Assembly (NCBI GenBank): GCA_943788245.1
Contig: CALSPN010000003.1
Location: 59,478 to 123,477, forward strand
Length of the DNA: 64,000 nucleotides
Source: an uncultured Verrucomicrobiae bacterium
GTDB lineage: Bacteria > Verrucomicrobiota > Verrucomicrobiia > Limisphaerales > AAA164-E04
Reading direction: 5' to 3'
A program made the translations under genes and the position numbers. Positions 52,208 through 62,800 of the stretch are shown here, piece by piece. Below the pieces are notes generated by a model. That model had not been told where the DNA came from and did no database searches. It saw only the letters and a list, made by a program, of their open reading frames with translations. How positions within the stretch are numbered: the first letter of the stretch is position 1; the number at the start of each line of letters is the position of its first letter.

Positions 52208-52877
52208 CAAGTTAGCTGCTTCATACCGTCTGATGGAGAGATGCCTCGCGTCCAGCAAACTTCAAGAGGCGCGCACCGCTCATCTGCACGTCTTGAAGCC
52301 TTGCTCTCGAGTCCTGATGCTTGGTGAAGGGCCCGGGCGATTGTTGGAGACGCTGATTCAAAGCATGCCTCACGCGCAATTTGTAGTTGTCGACCAAAGT
52401 CGCCCGATGATGGAACAAGCCACGCAGGTTCTCATCGCATCAGGGTGTGATCCAGGACAATTTACCTGGTTACATGTGGATGCCCTGCATACGGATCTGG
52501 GAACGGAAACCTTCGATTTGGTGACCACTCCCTTTTTTCTGGATTGTTTCACGCAGCCACAGTTGACCTCCCTCATACCCAGAATTGCGAATGCGTGTAA
52601 GCCTGATGCCAGTTGGTTAGTGGCTGACTTCCAAGTCCCGGCAGCAAAAGGATGGCAAAAGGTTCGAGCAAGGTGGGTGCACTGGTTGATGTATCAGTTT
52701 TTTCGCAGGGTGACTTCCATCGCTGCGAACCATTGGACGGATCCAGACTGCTTTTTGAGTGCTGCAGGTTTCCATCTGTTATCCAGAAAAGAATCTAATT
52801 ATGGATTGATTCGTTCCGACTTGTGGAGGCGTGGAGATGGATCAGTGCCAGTCAGGGCAGGCTGCGCTCAGACCTGA
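52191..52877 (+). CDS. Class I SAM-dependent methyltransferase
   Basis: A 228-residue Rossmann-fold methyltransferase. Motif I is 'VLMLGEGPGRLLE', the following acidic strand is 'FVVVDQSRPMMEQA' (Asp binds the SAM ribose), and 'DLVTTPFFLDCF' is the post-motif strand. The resemblance to ubiquinone/menaquinone-type methyltransferases is general; the acceptor is unknown. The frame is open from 52095 but that part is inside the membrane-protein gene; TTG 52191 starts just before 'GFDKLAASYRLMER', which looks like the conserved N-terminus. CTG 52173 is another option. Confidence 0.75.
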   Translation: MHSGFDKLAASYRLMERCLASSKLQEARTAHLHVLKPCSRVLMLGEGPGRLLETLIQSMPHAQFVVVDQSRPMMEQATQVLIASGCDPGQFTWLHVDALHTDLGTETFDLVTTPFFLDCFTQPQLTSLIPRIANACKPDASWLVADFQVPAAKGWQKVRARWVHWLMYQFFRRVTSIAANHWTDPDCFLSAAGFHLLSRKESNYGLIRSDLWRRGDGSVPVRAGCAQT

Positions 52878-52880
52878 GAA

Positions 52881-53141
52881 ATGTGGGCTGAGATAGGGAA
52901 TGCCAGGGTGGAGGAGGGAAATGATAGTGAGCAGGATAAATACCTCACAACGGGGCTGATTGAATCTTCTGTATTCGAGGGAATCGGACATCCCTTTATC
53001 GAGGCTAAAGGTTTAGTTATTACCCTTCGCACCAATGACTTATTGTATTTAAAGCTGTATGATGAAGGCAATGAAACCCCTTGTTGCTGTATGATCGTTG
53101 AAACCAGAAAAACCTTCTGCTCAATCCCAATCTCAGAATAA
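52881..53141 (+). CDS. Doubtful 86-residue ORF
   Basis: Begins four bases after the methyltransferase stop and encodes an acidic peptide without a known motif. An opposing minus-strand frame of 104 codons (52868-53182) covers the same bases and looks no better. One of the two could be real; neither has a good ribosome site. Confidence 0.2.
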   Translation: MWAEIGNARVEEGNDSEQDKYLTTGLIESSVFEGIGHPFIEAKGLVITLRTNDLLYLKLYDEGNETPCCCMIVETRKTFCSIPISE

Positions 53142-53563
53142 GTAAAAATGCCTTTGAGATAGGTTTCTGATCGTTGATTCATTTCAATCGAGTATTCAGA
53201 AAAGCAGTCGATTTACATTGTGATAGATAGGCCGTGCCTTAATTCATTGTTTCCAGAGTAACATCTTGGCTATGTGTAAAATTTTCTTCAATTCAAGGTG
53301 CCTCATATTCTTGTTCCATGGGGGACGTATTGCAGAGTAAATATGAATCTCTCATATCTGGAGGCTCAGCAGAACAACAGGCCTTGATTTTGCAATGATC
53401 AGAATCTTGCCAGCAACATCGTCGAGTTTCCCTTCATACCCAGACCCCACATTGGCATCGAGTTTGAACAATATCTTCAGTCTTCTGAACATGCGCTTTT
53501 CCTTCCTGTTGTTGCGACAGGAGAAAGGTGAGCACCACGAAACGGCTTATCAGGGACCTGAAC
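53142..53563. other. Spacer, no gene seen
   Basis: About 420 bases between the doubtful ORF and the stop of the convergent carboxypeptidase gene. Only shadow-like open frames and no clear hairpin with T run. Confidence 0.4.
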
Positions 53564-55051
53564 TCAGCCCATGGAGGAAAAACGGTCTTTGAGATAGCTC
53601 CAGTGGTAGTCGGGTTGCGTTGGTTTTCCTGTCGCATTCTGCATGAGCTGAGCAGGGGAGTATTGTTTTCCAAATTGGTGCACGTTTGTTCTGAGCCATT
53701 CCAAAAGGTCGTGATAGTTGCCGTTCTGGAGATCCCCAAGCTGGGGGCCAAGTGCTTTTTGAGCGGAGGCGTAAAGTTGTGCTGAATTGAGGTTCCCGAG
53801 GGAATAGGTAGGGAAATAGCCGAAGCCTCCCATGCTCCAGTGAATATCCTGGAGACATCCCTGCGTATCATCCGGTACCTCGATTCCGAACATGACTTTG
53901 AATTGTTCGTTCCAGACTCCCGGGATATCTTTCACATGGAGATCACCGGCTATCAGTGCTTTTTCCAATTCATAGCGCAAGATGATGTGGAGATCATAGG
54001 TGACTTCATCAGCTTCCACCCGAATGTAGGAGGGGCTCACTCGATTCACTGCTTTTGTGAGTTGTTCAGGCGTAAATCGTTTAAGTGCGGGTAAATGTTC
54101 ACATGCGATGGAGTGCCAGTCATTCCAAAATGCAGGAGCTCGTCCTACTTTGTTTTCCCAAAGTCTGGATTGTGATTCATGGATGCCGAGAGAAACTGCT
54201 TCAGCCATGGGGGTGCCCGCATGTTCACTTTTGAAACCCTGCTCATAAAGTCCATGCCCAGCCTCGTGAAGAACGCTGTAGAGTGAAACCGTAAAGTCAT
54301 CTGCTTCGTATCGCGTCGTCAAGCGGACGTCATGAGGGCCCAGTTCAGTGCAGAAGGGGTGCGTGGTTGCGTCAATCCGTCCTGATTCGAAATCGAACTC
54401 AAGGGCTCTGGAAATAATTTCGTTGAGCTTTATCTGACCGGCAATGGGATAATCATCTTTTAAAAATGCATCCGTAATGTCCCGAGTTGTTTCGATGGCT
54501 TCAGGGAGCCAATCGACGATGGATTTCTTTAGATCTGCAAATACGGGGCTCAGGGATTCTGTAGTACAGCCCGGCTCATAGACGTCCATCAAGGCATCGT
54601 AGGCAGTTTGCTCGTAGCCATAGTAATCCGCTTTCTGGCGGGATAGATCGATGATTTGCTCCAGGTGATTGGAGAAAATATCAAATTTATTTTCCCTGCG
54701 TGCTTCGGCCCAGGATGCCTTGGCAAGCGAGCAGGTTTTTTCGAAGCGTTCGACAAATTCTGTTGGGAGTTTGACTGATCGATCGTAGTCCTTTCTCCAT
54801 TCACGGATATTGATTTGTTCGTGAGTGCTCAGATTTGCTTGATCCGATTCGCAGGCTTCGATCAGTTCCTGAACTTTTACGCTAACCAACCTGTTGTGAG
54901 CCATGCCGCTCAGGAAAGCTTGTTGATCTGCCCTGTAATCAACACCCTTGGCAGGGAGATAGGTTTCATGATCCCAATCCAGCAGCGCAATTGTGCGATT
55001 CAAATATCCGATTTCCTTGAATTGGGTTTTGAGTTTTTCGTAATCAGTCAT
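53564..55051 (-). CDS. M32-family metallocarboxypeptidase
   Basis: A 495-residue cytoplasmic carboxypeptidase of the Taq/Pfu family. The zinc site is the 'HEAGHGLYEQG' motif (His262, Glu263, His266), and the third ligand lies in 'ESQSRLWENKVGR' downstream. Family signatures 'DPSRRKADYYG'-like 'DLSRQKADYYGYEQTAYDAL', 'THPFCTELGPHDVRLTTRY' (in part) and 'EKALIAGDLHVKDIPG' are all in order, and the length is typical. It removes broad-range C-terminal residues from peptides. It is divergent from pyrE with about 80 bases between the two starts. Confidence 0.94.
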   Translation of the reverse strand: MTDYEKLKTQFKEIGYLNRTIALLDWDHETYLPAKGVDYRADQQAFLSGMAHNRLVSVKVQELIEACESDQANLSTHEQINIREWRKDYDRSVKLPTEFVERFEKTCSLAKASWAEARRENKFDIFSNHLEQIIDLSRQKADYYGYEQTAYDALMDVYEPGCTTESLSPVFADLKKSIVDWLPEAIETTRDITDAFLKDDYPIAGQIKLNEIISRALEFDFESGRIDATTHPFCTELGPHDVRLTTRYEADDFTVSLYSVLHEAGHGLYEQGFKSEHAGTPMAEAVSLGIHESQSRLWENKVGRAPAFWNDWHSIACEHLPALKRFTPEQLTKAVNRVSPSYIRVEADEVTYDLHIILRYELEKALIAGDLHVKDIPGVWNEQFKVMFGIEVPDDTQGCLQDIHWSMGGFGYFPTYSLGNLNSAQLYASAQKALGPQLGDLQNGNYHDLLEWLRTNVHQFGKQYSPAQLMQNATGKPTQPDYHWSYLKDRFSSMG

Positions 55052-55132
55052 GCAACACAGCTAAGGTCTTATTCCAGTTGAAAGCGATTAAAAACTCGCG
55101 GCCCGGGCGCGTTTATCGGATACTCAGACCTG

Positions 55133-55699
55133 ATGACACAAGACGAAGCGCTAAAGATTTTTGAACAGACAGGAGCCCTGCTCAAGGGGCATTTTATTCT
55201 TCGTAGCGGATTGCACAGTCGTGAGTTTTTCCAATGTGCTATGGCGCTTCAACAAATGCCCATTGTTGAGCAACTAGGTGCAGGTCTGGCGGCTCAAATG
55301 AATGGGCTCGGAGCAACGACTGTAGTCGCTCCTGCCATGGGGGGACTGGTCATCGGGCAGGAAGTGGCCCGTCAACTGGGCTTGCGATATGTCTTTGTTG
55401 AAAAGGAGGAGGGGAAGTTGGTGCTCAGGCGTGGTTTTAAGATTGAGCCAGGAGAGTCAATACTGTTGATCGAAGACGTGGTAACCAAAGGTGGGCGCGT
55501 GGCCGAAACGCTGGAAATCATTCAGCAGCACAAAGGAGACGTCAAGGGGATAGGGGTCTTGGTTGATCGCTCCAATGGGACCGTTGATTTTGGTGTGCCA
55601 TTTCACCCGCTCATCCGAATGAAGGTAGAGACCTTTCAACCGGATCAATTACCCGATGATCTTAAAGGCTCAGACGCAATGAAGCCGGGCAGCAAGTAA
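55133..55699 (+). CDS. pyrE: Orotate phosphoribosyltransferase
   Basis: Forms OMP from orotate and PRPP in pyrimidine synthesis. The PRPP-binding loop is 'LLIEDVVTKGGRVAET', and the N-terminal 'LLKGHFILRSGLHS' contains the orotate-binding stretch. The flexible-loop Lys residues are in 'VEKEEGKLVLRRGF'. At 188 residues it is close to the usual 190-210. The start ATG lies in the divergent spacer shared with the M32 gene. No other pyr gene is nearby. Confidence 0.92.
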   Translation: MTQDEALKIFEQTGALLKGHFILRSGLHSREFFQCAMALQQMPIVEQLGAGLAAQMNGLGATTVVAPAMGGLVIGQEVARQLGLRYVFVEKEEGKLVLRRGFKIEPGESILLIEDVVTKGGRVAETLEIIQQHKGDVKGIGVLVDRSNGTVDFGVPFHPLIRMKVETFQPDQLPDDLKGSDAMKPGSK

Positions 55700-56067
55700 G
55701 ACCAAGGGTGGTAGGCGGGGTTGAGCTTTGATTTGTCAGAATTTTTAAATCTCAGCTCTGCCGCAACTGCTGGATCAAGGCGTGGAGGACGCCAAGGTTG
55801 CTTGAGTTCTTCATTTGATTAAATTGGGCCAATATCGCAACCAGTCGTAATGAGGTGTATTATTAGGCTTTGTCTTGCTGCGCTGTTGAGTCTTTTTCAG
55901 CATGGGTTCGATGCCTGCGCGAACAGCTGTCCGAATAACCCAGTGAAGCACTTAAGACACGATCATAACTCGGGTGTCATCAGGTCCCCTGACAAAGCCA
56001 TCAATGGTTGTGTAATCATGACAAGGCTTTGAACTTGCCAACATTTGGCGTCAAGAGGGCGTGAGTG
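55700..56067. other. Spacer with a doubtful small secreted ORF
   Basis: 368 bases between pyrE and the rhodanese. A plus-strand ATG at 55850 opens 60 codons with a signal-peptide-like start ('MRCIIRLCLAALLSLFQ') and several Cys, but no family is recognised and it stops before the rhodanese gene. No clear terminator. Confidence 0.3.
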
Positions 56068-56523
56068 TTATTTTTTATTTTTCTCTGGTTTCCCTTTTTT
56101 GGAAGGGAGTTTTTCTTTCATCCATCCTTTGAATCCATCATTCATATGATAAACGCGCGTAAATCCGAGATCTCTAAAAATACCCAGGGAGCGTCCGCTG
56201 CGACCACCCGAAGCGCAATGCACGAGATACGGGGTTTTGCGATCCAGTTTTTCGAGTCGGGATTTAAAATCGCTTTCATAAAAATCCACATGCTTCGCTT
56301 TCGCAATGTGACCGGCGACGTATTCCTTTTCAGTTCGGATATCCAAAACGATCAGGTCTTTATGACTCTTTAGCAATAGCCCAGCTTTTTTGGCCTTGAT
56401 TTCATGATATCCAGCTTTCAGTGGCTTGGTTTCGTTTTCTGCCGGAGATGCGATTCCAATCTGAATGGAAGAGGCAAATGCAAAGGCGGTCAGTATCCAA
56501 TATGTAAATGAGCGTTTTTTCAT
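56068..56523 (-). CDS. Exported rhodanese-domain protein
   Basis: A 151-residue single-domain rhodanese with a signal peptide (about 1-25), so it should act in the periplasm. The domain starts near residue 42 with 'LIVLDIRTEKEYVAGHI', and the active-site loop is 'HCASGGRSGRS' with Cys103; the 'GFKGW' C-terminal motif follows. It probably transfers sulfur or senses redox state. A Lys/Pro-rich tail ends the protein. It lies downstream of the PSD1 gene on the same strand after 73 bases. Confidence 0.88.
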   Translation of the reverse strand: MKKRSFTYWILTAFAFASSIQIGIASPAENETKPLKAGYHEIKAKKAGLLLKSHKDLIVLDIRTEKEYVAGHIAKAKHVDFYESDFKSRLEKLDRKTPYLVHCASGGRSGRSLGIFRDLGFTRVYHMNDGFKGWMKEKLPSKKGKPEKNKK

Positions 56524-56596
56524 AGATGCAAGGTGATTGTTATACGTGAATTAAAAGACGCAAGCCCGATGCTGCGCATTCAATGTGAATGATCGA

Positions 56597-58999
56597 TCAA
56601 TGAATGTAGCGGAAGTCGACGCATGAAAACAGCGCATGGTAAATGCCTTCCCATGCTTTTCGCTGTTGATGCTGGCCTTCGGCCTTGGTTAAAAAATCCA
56701 TGGCGATCAGTTTCTCAGCCTGACTGGGTTCCCTTGAAAGCGTTGCCATGTACGCATGCAACAGTCTTTCGCCGTCTGAATAATCTTTTTTACTCAGCAA
56801 CTTGGCGGCCGCGAATTCGGCCTGGTCCATGATCCATGCGTTGTTCATGAGATACAACGATTGTGTCGGTCGAACCCCGGGTGTTCGCCGTCCTACGGTG
56901 AAACTTGGGTTGGCAAAATCGAAGTTATCCAGCAATGCATTCCTCCCCTCTTCACGAAAGATCGGAATATAAACAGATCTTACGCGGGGACTGACAATGC
57001 TTTCGTAATCCAGTTTGGCATTACGAAGTGCAGAATCGGAAGACGCTGCGCCAGGCAGCATACTGGTGATGCGGCCTCCCTGGAGCTGTCCGCTCGCAAT
57101 CAGTATCGAATCACGTATTGCTTCCGCAGGCAAGGTTCTCGGAATCATGCGTGAGCGCAGTGCGTTGTCAGGGTCTCTGCTCTGGTTCGCACCTGTGCCT
57201 GATGAACTCAGACGGTAAGTGCGCGAAAGAACAAGCTCCCTCACCAGTCGTTTGGTGGACCAATTGTTCTGGACAAATTGATAGCTGAGGTAATCCAGCA
57301 ATTCCGGGTGGGTGGGGGCATCGCCTGTGGTTCCAAAATTATCCACAGACCTCACGATGCCACGACCAAAAAGGTGATGCCATACTCGATTAACATACAC
57401 GCGAGGAGTGAGTGGGTTGTCGGAGCTGGTTAACCATTGGGCCAGCTCGAGGCGTCCGGTTTCTCCCTCAGGGATCGCTGGGCTTGATGCGTTTTTATCG
57501 AGTGCGACCGTGAGGAAACCTCGAGGCACTTTTGCTCCAAGTTGATGCACATTACCGCGGACACACACCGCGTAGTCCCCTGCATCCTTCTCCACGCCGA
57601 CGGTGATTGCCTTTGGCAGAGGCGCCGGTGCGGTATCCTTCACCTTGGCCAGTTGTTGTTCCAATGCCTTGAGCTCAGCTTTTTGATCCTTCGAAGCATC
57701 TTTGATCTTTTTTAAAATGTTGATCGAATTTCCCAGTTGTTTGACCTTATTGGAGTATTCCTGATAATTCTGCTTTCGATCGAATGGTACTTCTAATTCC
57801 TGTTCCACCAACTTGGAGACATTGTCCCGGATCAGTGTGCGCGTGCTTCGGAAAATCCCCGCCAGCGCGTAGTAATCTTCTGTTGGGATCGGGTCGAATT
57901 TATGATCATGACACCTTGCGCAGCTGATGGTCATTCCCAAAAGGGAACGGCCCATCGTGTCGATTTGCTCATCCACGGTATTCATCCTGAGCAACTCCTT
58001 GTCCTGCAGGTCCAGGTTCTTGGGGCCGATAGCGAGGTATGCGGTAGCCACTAATTGATTGTTTCGCTGCTCCTGACTGGACCATGGCATGAGATCACCG
58101 GAGATTTGTTCACTGATGAACAGGTCAAATGGTTTGTCCTGATTGTAAGCGTCAATGACGTAGTTGCGGTACCGCCAGGCGTTTGACAGAACGGAGCTGC
58201 GACCGCCCCCGGTTGAATCGGCATATCGAGCGAGATCAAGCCAATGACGTGCCCATTTCTCTCCAAATGATTGGGATGCCAGCATTTGGTCGATAATGGA
58301 TTGATAATGTTGCTCGGATGCATCTTTCTGAAAACTTCGTATTTGGTCAGGCGAAGGGGGGAGTCCGGTAAGGTCAAAACTTACCCGTCTCAGAAGTTCC
58401 GCTTTACTGGCATCCCGGGTCGGTGCCATCGAGTTCTTCTCCAGCTCGGCCATGACAAAACGATCAATCAAGTTGAAAGCCCAGTCTTTATCCGTGTTTT
58501 TGGGGGCAGGAGGGAGAGAGATTGGGCGAAAGGACCAGAATTGTCTGCCTTTATCCAGGTCAATGGCTTCGTCAGCCGATTCGGAAACATCTCCGTCTCT
58601 GGGATCCGCAGCTCCCATGCGTATCCAATGTTCGATCTGGGCTATTTTCGATGTGGGAAGCTTGCCTCTCGGCGGCATTTCCAGATCAGGATTGTTGTAA
58701 GCGATGGCTTCCAGTAGTAAACTTTTTTCTGGCGCTCCGGGTTCGATGGCCTTTCCTGAATCGCCCCCGGTTATCCAACCCTGTCTACTGTCCAATCGAA
58801 GTCCTCCTTTGATTTTTTCCGATTCTGAATGACATTCATAGCAATGCTCAACAAGCAAGGGGCGTACGTGCTTTTCAAAATAAGCAACCGACTCATCTTC
58901 TCCAGCGTGAATCAAACCAAAATGAGCAGCCAGCATTGAGGCTGCCAGTATCCATGGCTCTGGTCGCGTCATTTTCATATGGCTGAGGAGTCCCTTCAT
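56597..58999 (-). CDS. PSD1 and planctomycete cytochrome c (DUF1549/DUF1553) protein
   Basis: An 800-residue exported protein. After a hydrophobic signal (about 15-32) comes a cytochrome-c-like domain with heme site 'CYECH' (Cys53, Cys56, His57) and 'EMPPRGKLP' near the axial Met position. DUF1549 (about 165-370) and DUF1553 (about 510-765, 'WLTSSDNPLTPRVYVNRVWHH' in part, 'PFNDRTL'-like region) follow. Such proteins are hallmarks of Planctomycetota and Verrucomicrobiota and are tied to sulfated or complex polysaccharide degradation. They normally sit beside a DUF1501 protein; none is here. The next gene is a rhodanese. Confidence 0.9.
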   Translation of the reverse strand: MKGLLSHMKMTRPEPWILAASMLAAHFGLIHAGEDESVAYFEKHVRPLLVEHCYECHSESEKIKGGLRLDSRQGWITGGDSGKAIEPGAPEKSLLLEAIAYNNPDLEMPPRGKLPTSKIAQIEHWIRMGAADPRDGDVSESADEAIDLDKGRQFWSFRPISLPPAPKNTDKDWAFNLIDRFVMAELEKNSMAPTRDASKAELLRRVSFDLTGLPPSPDQIRSFQKDASEQHYQSIIDQMLASQSFGEKWARHWLDLARYADSTGGGRSSVLSNAWRYRNYVIDAYNQDKPFDLFISEQISGDLMPWSSQEQRNNQLVATAYLAIGPKNLDLQDKELLRMNTVDEQIDTMGRSLLGMTISCARCHDHKFDPIPTEDYYALAGIFRSTRTLIRDNVSKLVEQELEVPFDRKQNYQEYSNKVKQLGNSINILKKIKDASKDQKAELKALEQQLAKVKDTAPAPLPKAITVGVEKDAGDYAVCVRGNVHQLGAKVPRGFLTVALDKNASSPAIPEGETGRLELAQWLTSSDNPLTPRVYVNRVWHHLFGRGIVRSVDNFGTTGDAPTHPELLDYLSYQFVQNNWSTKRLVRELVLSRTYRLSSSGTGANQSRDPDNALRSRMIPRTLPAEAIRDSILIASGQLQGGRITSMLPGAASSDSALRNAKLDYESIVSPRVRSVYIPIFREEGRNALLDNFDFANPSFTVGRRTPGVRPTQSLYLMNNAWIMDQAEFAAAKLLSKKDYSDGERLLHAYMATLSREPSQAEKLIAMDFLTKAEGQHQQRKAWEGIYHALFSCVDFRYIH

Positions 59000-59080
59000 G
59001 GTTCGTTATCGAATTTTACAGAATCTTTGAAGTAATCAAATAGATTTTACACGTACAATGCGTTGCTCAGCGCCGAACGA

Positions 59081-59740
59081 TCAGTTTTTTTTCTTCATAT
59101 CCAATGCCCATAGCATCTTGTGGGTGCGATATGCCAAAGCAATAAAACCCGCAAGTATGGCGCAAAAACACACCGGGACAGTCGTGGGCCACCACTCTGT
59201 TCCCATGAAAATGATGCATGTGTTGAGTGCGATGATCAAGAATCTGATTTCAGTTGGCCCAATGCCGAAAAAATAAATTTCAAACGCATTGGTTGCTGCA
59301 AAGGAAAGAAAGGCGTTCACCATATAAGCGCCCGCAACGATCAGGATACCGACAAAATACCAGGTAAGTCCTTCCGGGGCGATCATCATGTAGCCTGTGA
59401 CAATGCAAGATTGAAATACGTAGTCCAGAAGATGGTCCATGTAATAACCCCATTTAATGAGCCCCGTCTTGCGGTAACGGCCCAAAGCGCCATCAAAGAG
59501 ATCGCTGATATATTGCGCAAGGATCATGAGCGAAACCAGCCACAGCCACTCCAGGTTTTCCCGGGCTTTCCAGCTGAACACCAAAATCAAAGCTGACCAA
59601 ATCAAGGTCAGATAAGTAAGGTGCCATGTTTCAATCCACGATGGTAACTTTGGGACCCAGTAATTCCTGAAATTATTTTCCCATCGCATCAAAACGGATT
59701 TTCCAACCTTTTGGTCGCCCTTGAACTCGCGGTCGCTCAT
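59081..59740 (-). CDS. CDP-alcohol phosphatidyltransferase-family membrane protein
   Basis: A 219-residue integral membrane enzyme with about six hydrophobic segments. The CDP-OH-P motif is visible as 'DLFDGALGR' followed by 'GYYMDHLLD', giving DxxDG(x)3R(x)8-9GxxxDxxxD; the usual Ala before the Arg is Gly here. It joins a CDP-activated lipid to an alcohol head group, or the reverse, in phospholipid synthesis; the specific product (e.g. phosphatidylglycerol phosphate, phosphatidylserine or inositol phosphate) cannot be told. Divergent from the following cytochrome fusion gene. Confidence 0.85.
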   Translation of the reverse strand: MSDREFKGDQKVGKSVLMRWENNFRNYWVPKLPSWIETWHLTYLTLIWSALILVFSWKARENLEWLWLVSLMILAQYISDLFDGALGRYRKTGLIKWGYYMDHLLDYVFQSCIVTGYMMIAPEGLTWYFVGILIVAGAYMVNAFLSFAATNAFEIYFFGIGPTEIRFLIIALNTCIIFMGTEWWPTTVPVCFCAILAGFIALAYRTHKMLWALDMKKKN

Positions 59741-59876
59741 CTTGAAACCCTAGCGATTCCGCTCATGCGGGAGTAGAAAAATTTCATTGGATATTCCTCC
59801 TCCAAAGGTAATCTTCCAAAGTGATCCATCTGATGAGAACGTTCTTCTGCGACTTATGATGACCATGATTTCTAAA

Positions 59877-62800
59877 ATGAATGCTTTACGATTGAGCCGA
59901 TTCTTTTTTTGCCGATTCGGGGTGTTTGTCACTCTTTCATTCATGTTGTCCCTCCATGGTGCTGAACCTTTGCATGTCGTCTTCATGGTGGGTGAACAGG
60001 AATATGAAACCGCGCGCACACTTCCTGAATTTGCAAGGCAAGAACTGACCCCGAAGGGGATTGTTAGTTCCTTTGCACATGTCTCCAAGGATGATCCGAA
60101 CCATTTTGAAGGATTGGAAGCCTTGGCTGATGCAGACGTCCTGTTCGTCAGTGTGCGGCGAAGAACGCCCCCGGAAGCTCAAATGCAATTGATTCGCACG
60201 TTCTTGGATCGGGGGGGGGCAGTCATTGGCATACGGACATCCAGTCATGCATTCGACCGTGACCCCCCCAGTGCGGATTACGTACGCTGGCAGTCATTTG
60301 ATCGCGATGTGCTGGGAGGACATTATGAAGGGCATTATGGAAATAAGCCACCCATCGACCCTCCATCGAAAATTTCTTTACAGGAATCAAAGGAAACGCA
60401 TCCCGTATTAAAAGGGATCAAGCAACGCTCTTTTTTATCAACATCGCATCTTTATAAAAATCGGGAAATGTCGGCCAAGGCGACTGTCTTGATGGATGGG
60501 GTGGTTGTGGGCAGGGAGGTCAGGGAACCAGTGACCTGGACGCATGAAACGTCATCGGGTGGCAGGGTGGTATACACTTCATTGGGCAACACGGGTGATT
60601 TCGGAATCCAACCTTTTCGGCGCCTGTTACTGAATGCCATCCATTGGGTGGCGGGTCGTGCAGTTCCTGAGCAACTCATTCACCCAGGGCTTAAAGGGGA
60701 TTTTGATCCGAATGCTTCCCACAATGGCTGGGTGCCGATGAATGTGCCTTCAGCATGGGAACAACATCCAAACGGGGCCTTTGCCGATACGGATGGCTTT
60801 GGGTGGTATCGTTCATACGTGCATGTACCGGAAGCCTGGCGCGGTAGTCGTTTGCTGCTGGTGGTCGATGAGGTAAGTGACGTGGATGAAGGTTTTTTCA
60901 ACGGTATTAAAATCGGTGCCAATGGTGCCATGCCTCCCCTGTATCAAAACCCTTCAAGTAATATACGCCGCCCTTTCGTGATTGATCCGGACTGGATCCG
61001 TTATGGTGAGGACAATCTGATTGCATGGCGTGTTTATGACAAAGGAGGGCAGGGTGGGATATTGAAGGGGCCAGTGCACCTGAGTCGTCGCGATGATGCC
61101 ATTGATCTTCAGGGAACCTGGTTGTTTCGCCCCGGAGACGCTCCCTCCTGGAGTCAGTGGGATCACGATCCTGACAGTGCTGAAGCCAAACAAGCATCTG
61201 CGAAATTCAAACAAATCGCCGGAGTTGGGTTTGCCGGTCACGTCGGAATTGTGGACGCGGACATAGGGGGAAGACAGCGTCGCATTCAGGAGGTTTACGA
61301 AAAATTCAAAGGCAATACCAATGTGCATGCCCTGACTGAAGGGAAGGGAGCTCCGCTACCTCCCGACGCAGCGCTTGAATCTCTCGAGGTAAGCGATGGT
61401 TTGAGCATCGATCTCGTTTTGTCAGAGCCTCTGGTGAAACAGCCCCTCTACATTGATTTTGATGAGCGTGGAAGGATGTGGGTGGTTCAGTATATTCAAT
61501 ACCCCAATCCGGCAGGTCTTGAAGTGTTGACATGGGATAATCATTTGAGAAAAGTCTTTGACGCCGTACCTCCGCCCCCACCATACGATCGGCCAGAGCA
61601 TCAAAAATTTATAGGTAAAGATAAGATTACTTTGCATGAGGACACTGACGGTGATGGTGTTTTTGAGACCCATAAAACATTTCTGGATGGTCTGAACATG
61701 TGTACTTCTCTGGCTTTTGATCAAGAGGGCATATGGGTCATGCATCCACCTTACCTGCTGTTTTATGCAGACCGAAATCATGATGATCAACCCGACGGTC
61801 CGCCTGAGGTGCACCTGTCAGGGTTTGGTTTGGAGGACACTCATTCGATTGCCAACAGCCTGAAGTGGGGGCCTGATGGTTGGCTTTATGGTGCCACTGG
61901 AAGCACGGTCACCGCGCGCGTCAAAGTTGAGCAAGGTGAGTCAAACAAGGTATATCCTTTCTTTGGTCAAAACATCTGGAGATACCACCCTGTCACACAC
62001 CATTTTGAATTGTTCGCCGAAGGAGGGTGGAACACTTTTGGTGTGGATTTTGACAGTAAGGGGCGACTTTATTCAGGTACCAACGGGAACCTGCAGTCGG
62101 TTTATTTTGTGCAAGGCGGTTACTATCAAAAATCTTTTGGCAAGCATGGACCTCACACCAATCCCTATACTTTCGGGCATTTTTTCGGATTGCCCATTGA
62201 AGGTGAAAAAGTGCGCCTCGTGCATCAGTGGGTGCTCTATGAAAGTGGCGCCATTCCGTCGCTGGAAAATCATTTCGTTGGAAGCAACTCGCTGGCTAAC
62301 AAGGTGCACGCACTGCGCGTGATGCCCGACGGCAGTACGTTCAAAACCGCCGAAATTGAATCGCCTGTAACGACTTCGGACAAATGGTTTCGGCCAGTGC
62401 ACAACGTCATAGGGCCGGACGGAGCCATCTACCTTTCTGACTGGTATGATGCTCGCATCACGCATGTGGATCCCAGAGACAATTGGGACCGTGAGCGTGG
62501 GCGTATTTATCGCTTGCGTGACACGCGTCGTTCCCCCGGCTATGCCATGGATATGCATCGCCGGACGACCGAACAGCTTGTTTCATCCCTGTCGGATCAA
62601 AATCAATGGATTCGATCCACGGCTCGTCGTTTGCTGCGTCAGAAGAAAGACCCTGCTGCGGTCGCATTGCTTCAGGAACGATTGACCAATGCGGATGGAG
62701 CGACTGCTCTGGAGGCCTTGTGGACCTTGGAACAAATGCAGTCTCTGGGCGAATCCACGCGTCTTCTTTCACTGAACCATGCCGATCCTCACGTGCGCTT

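Noticed and set aside
55896..55925. A T-loop-like GGTTCGA near 55904 suggesting a tRNA
   Set aside because: No matching acceptor stem, anticodon arm or D-arm can be folded around it.
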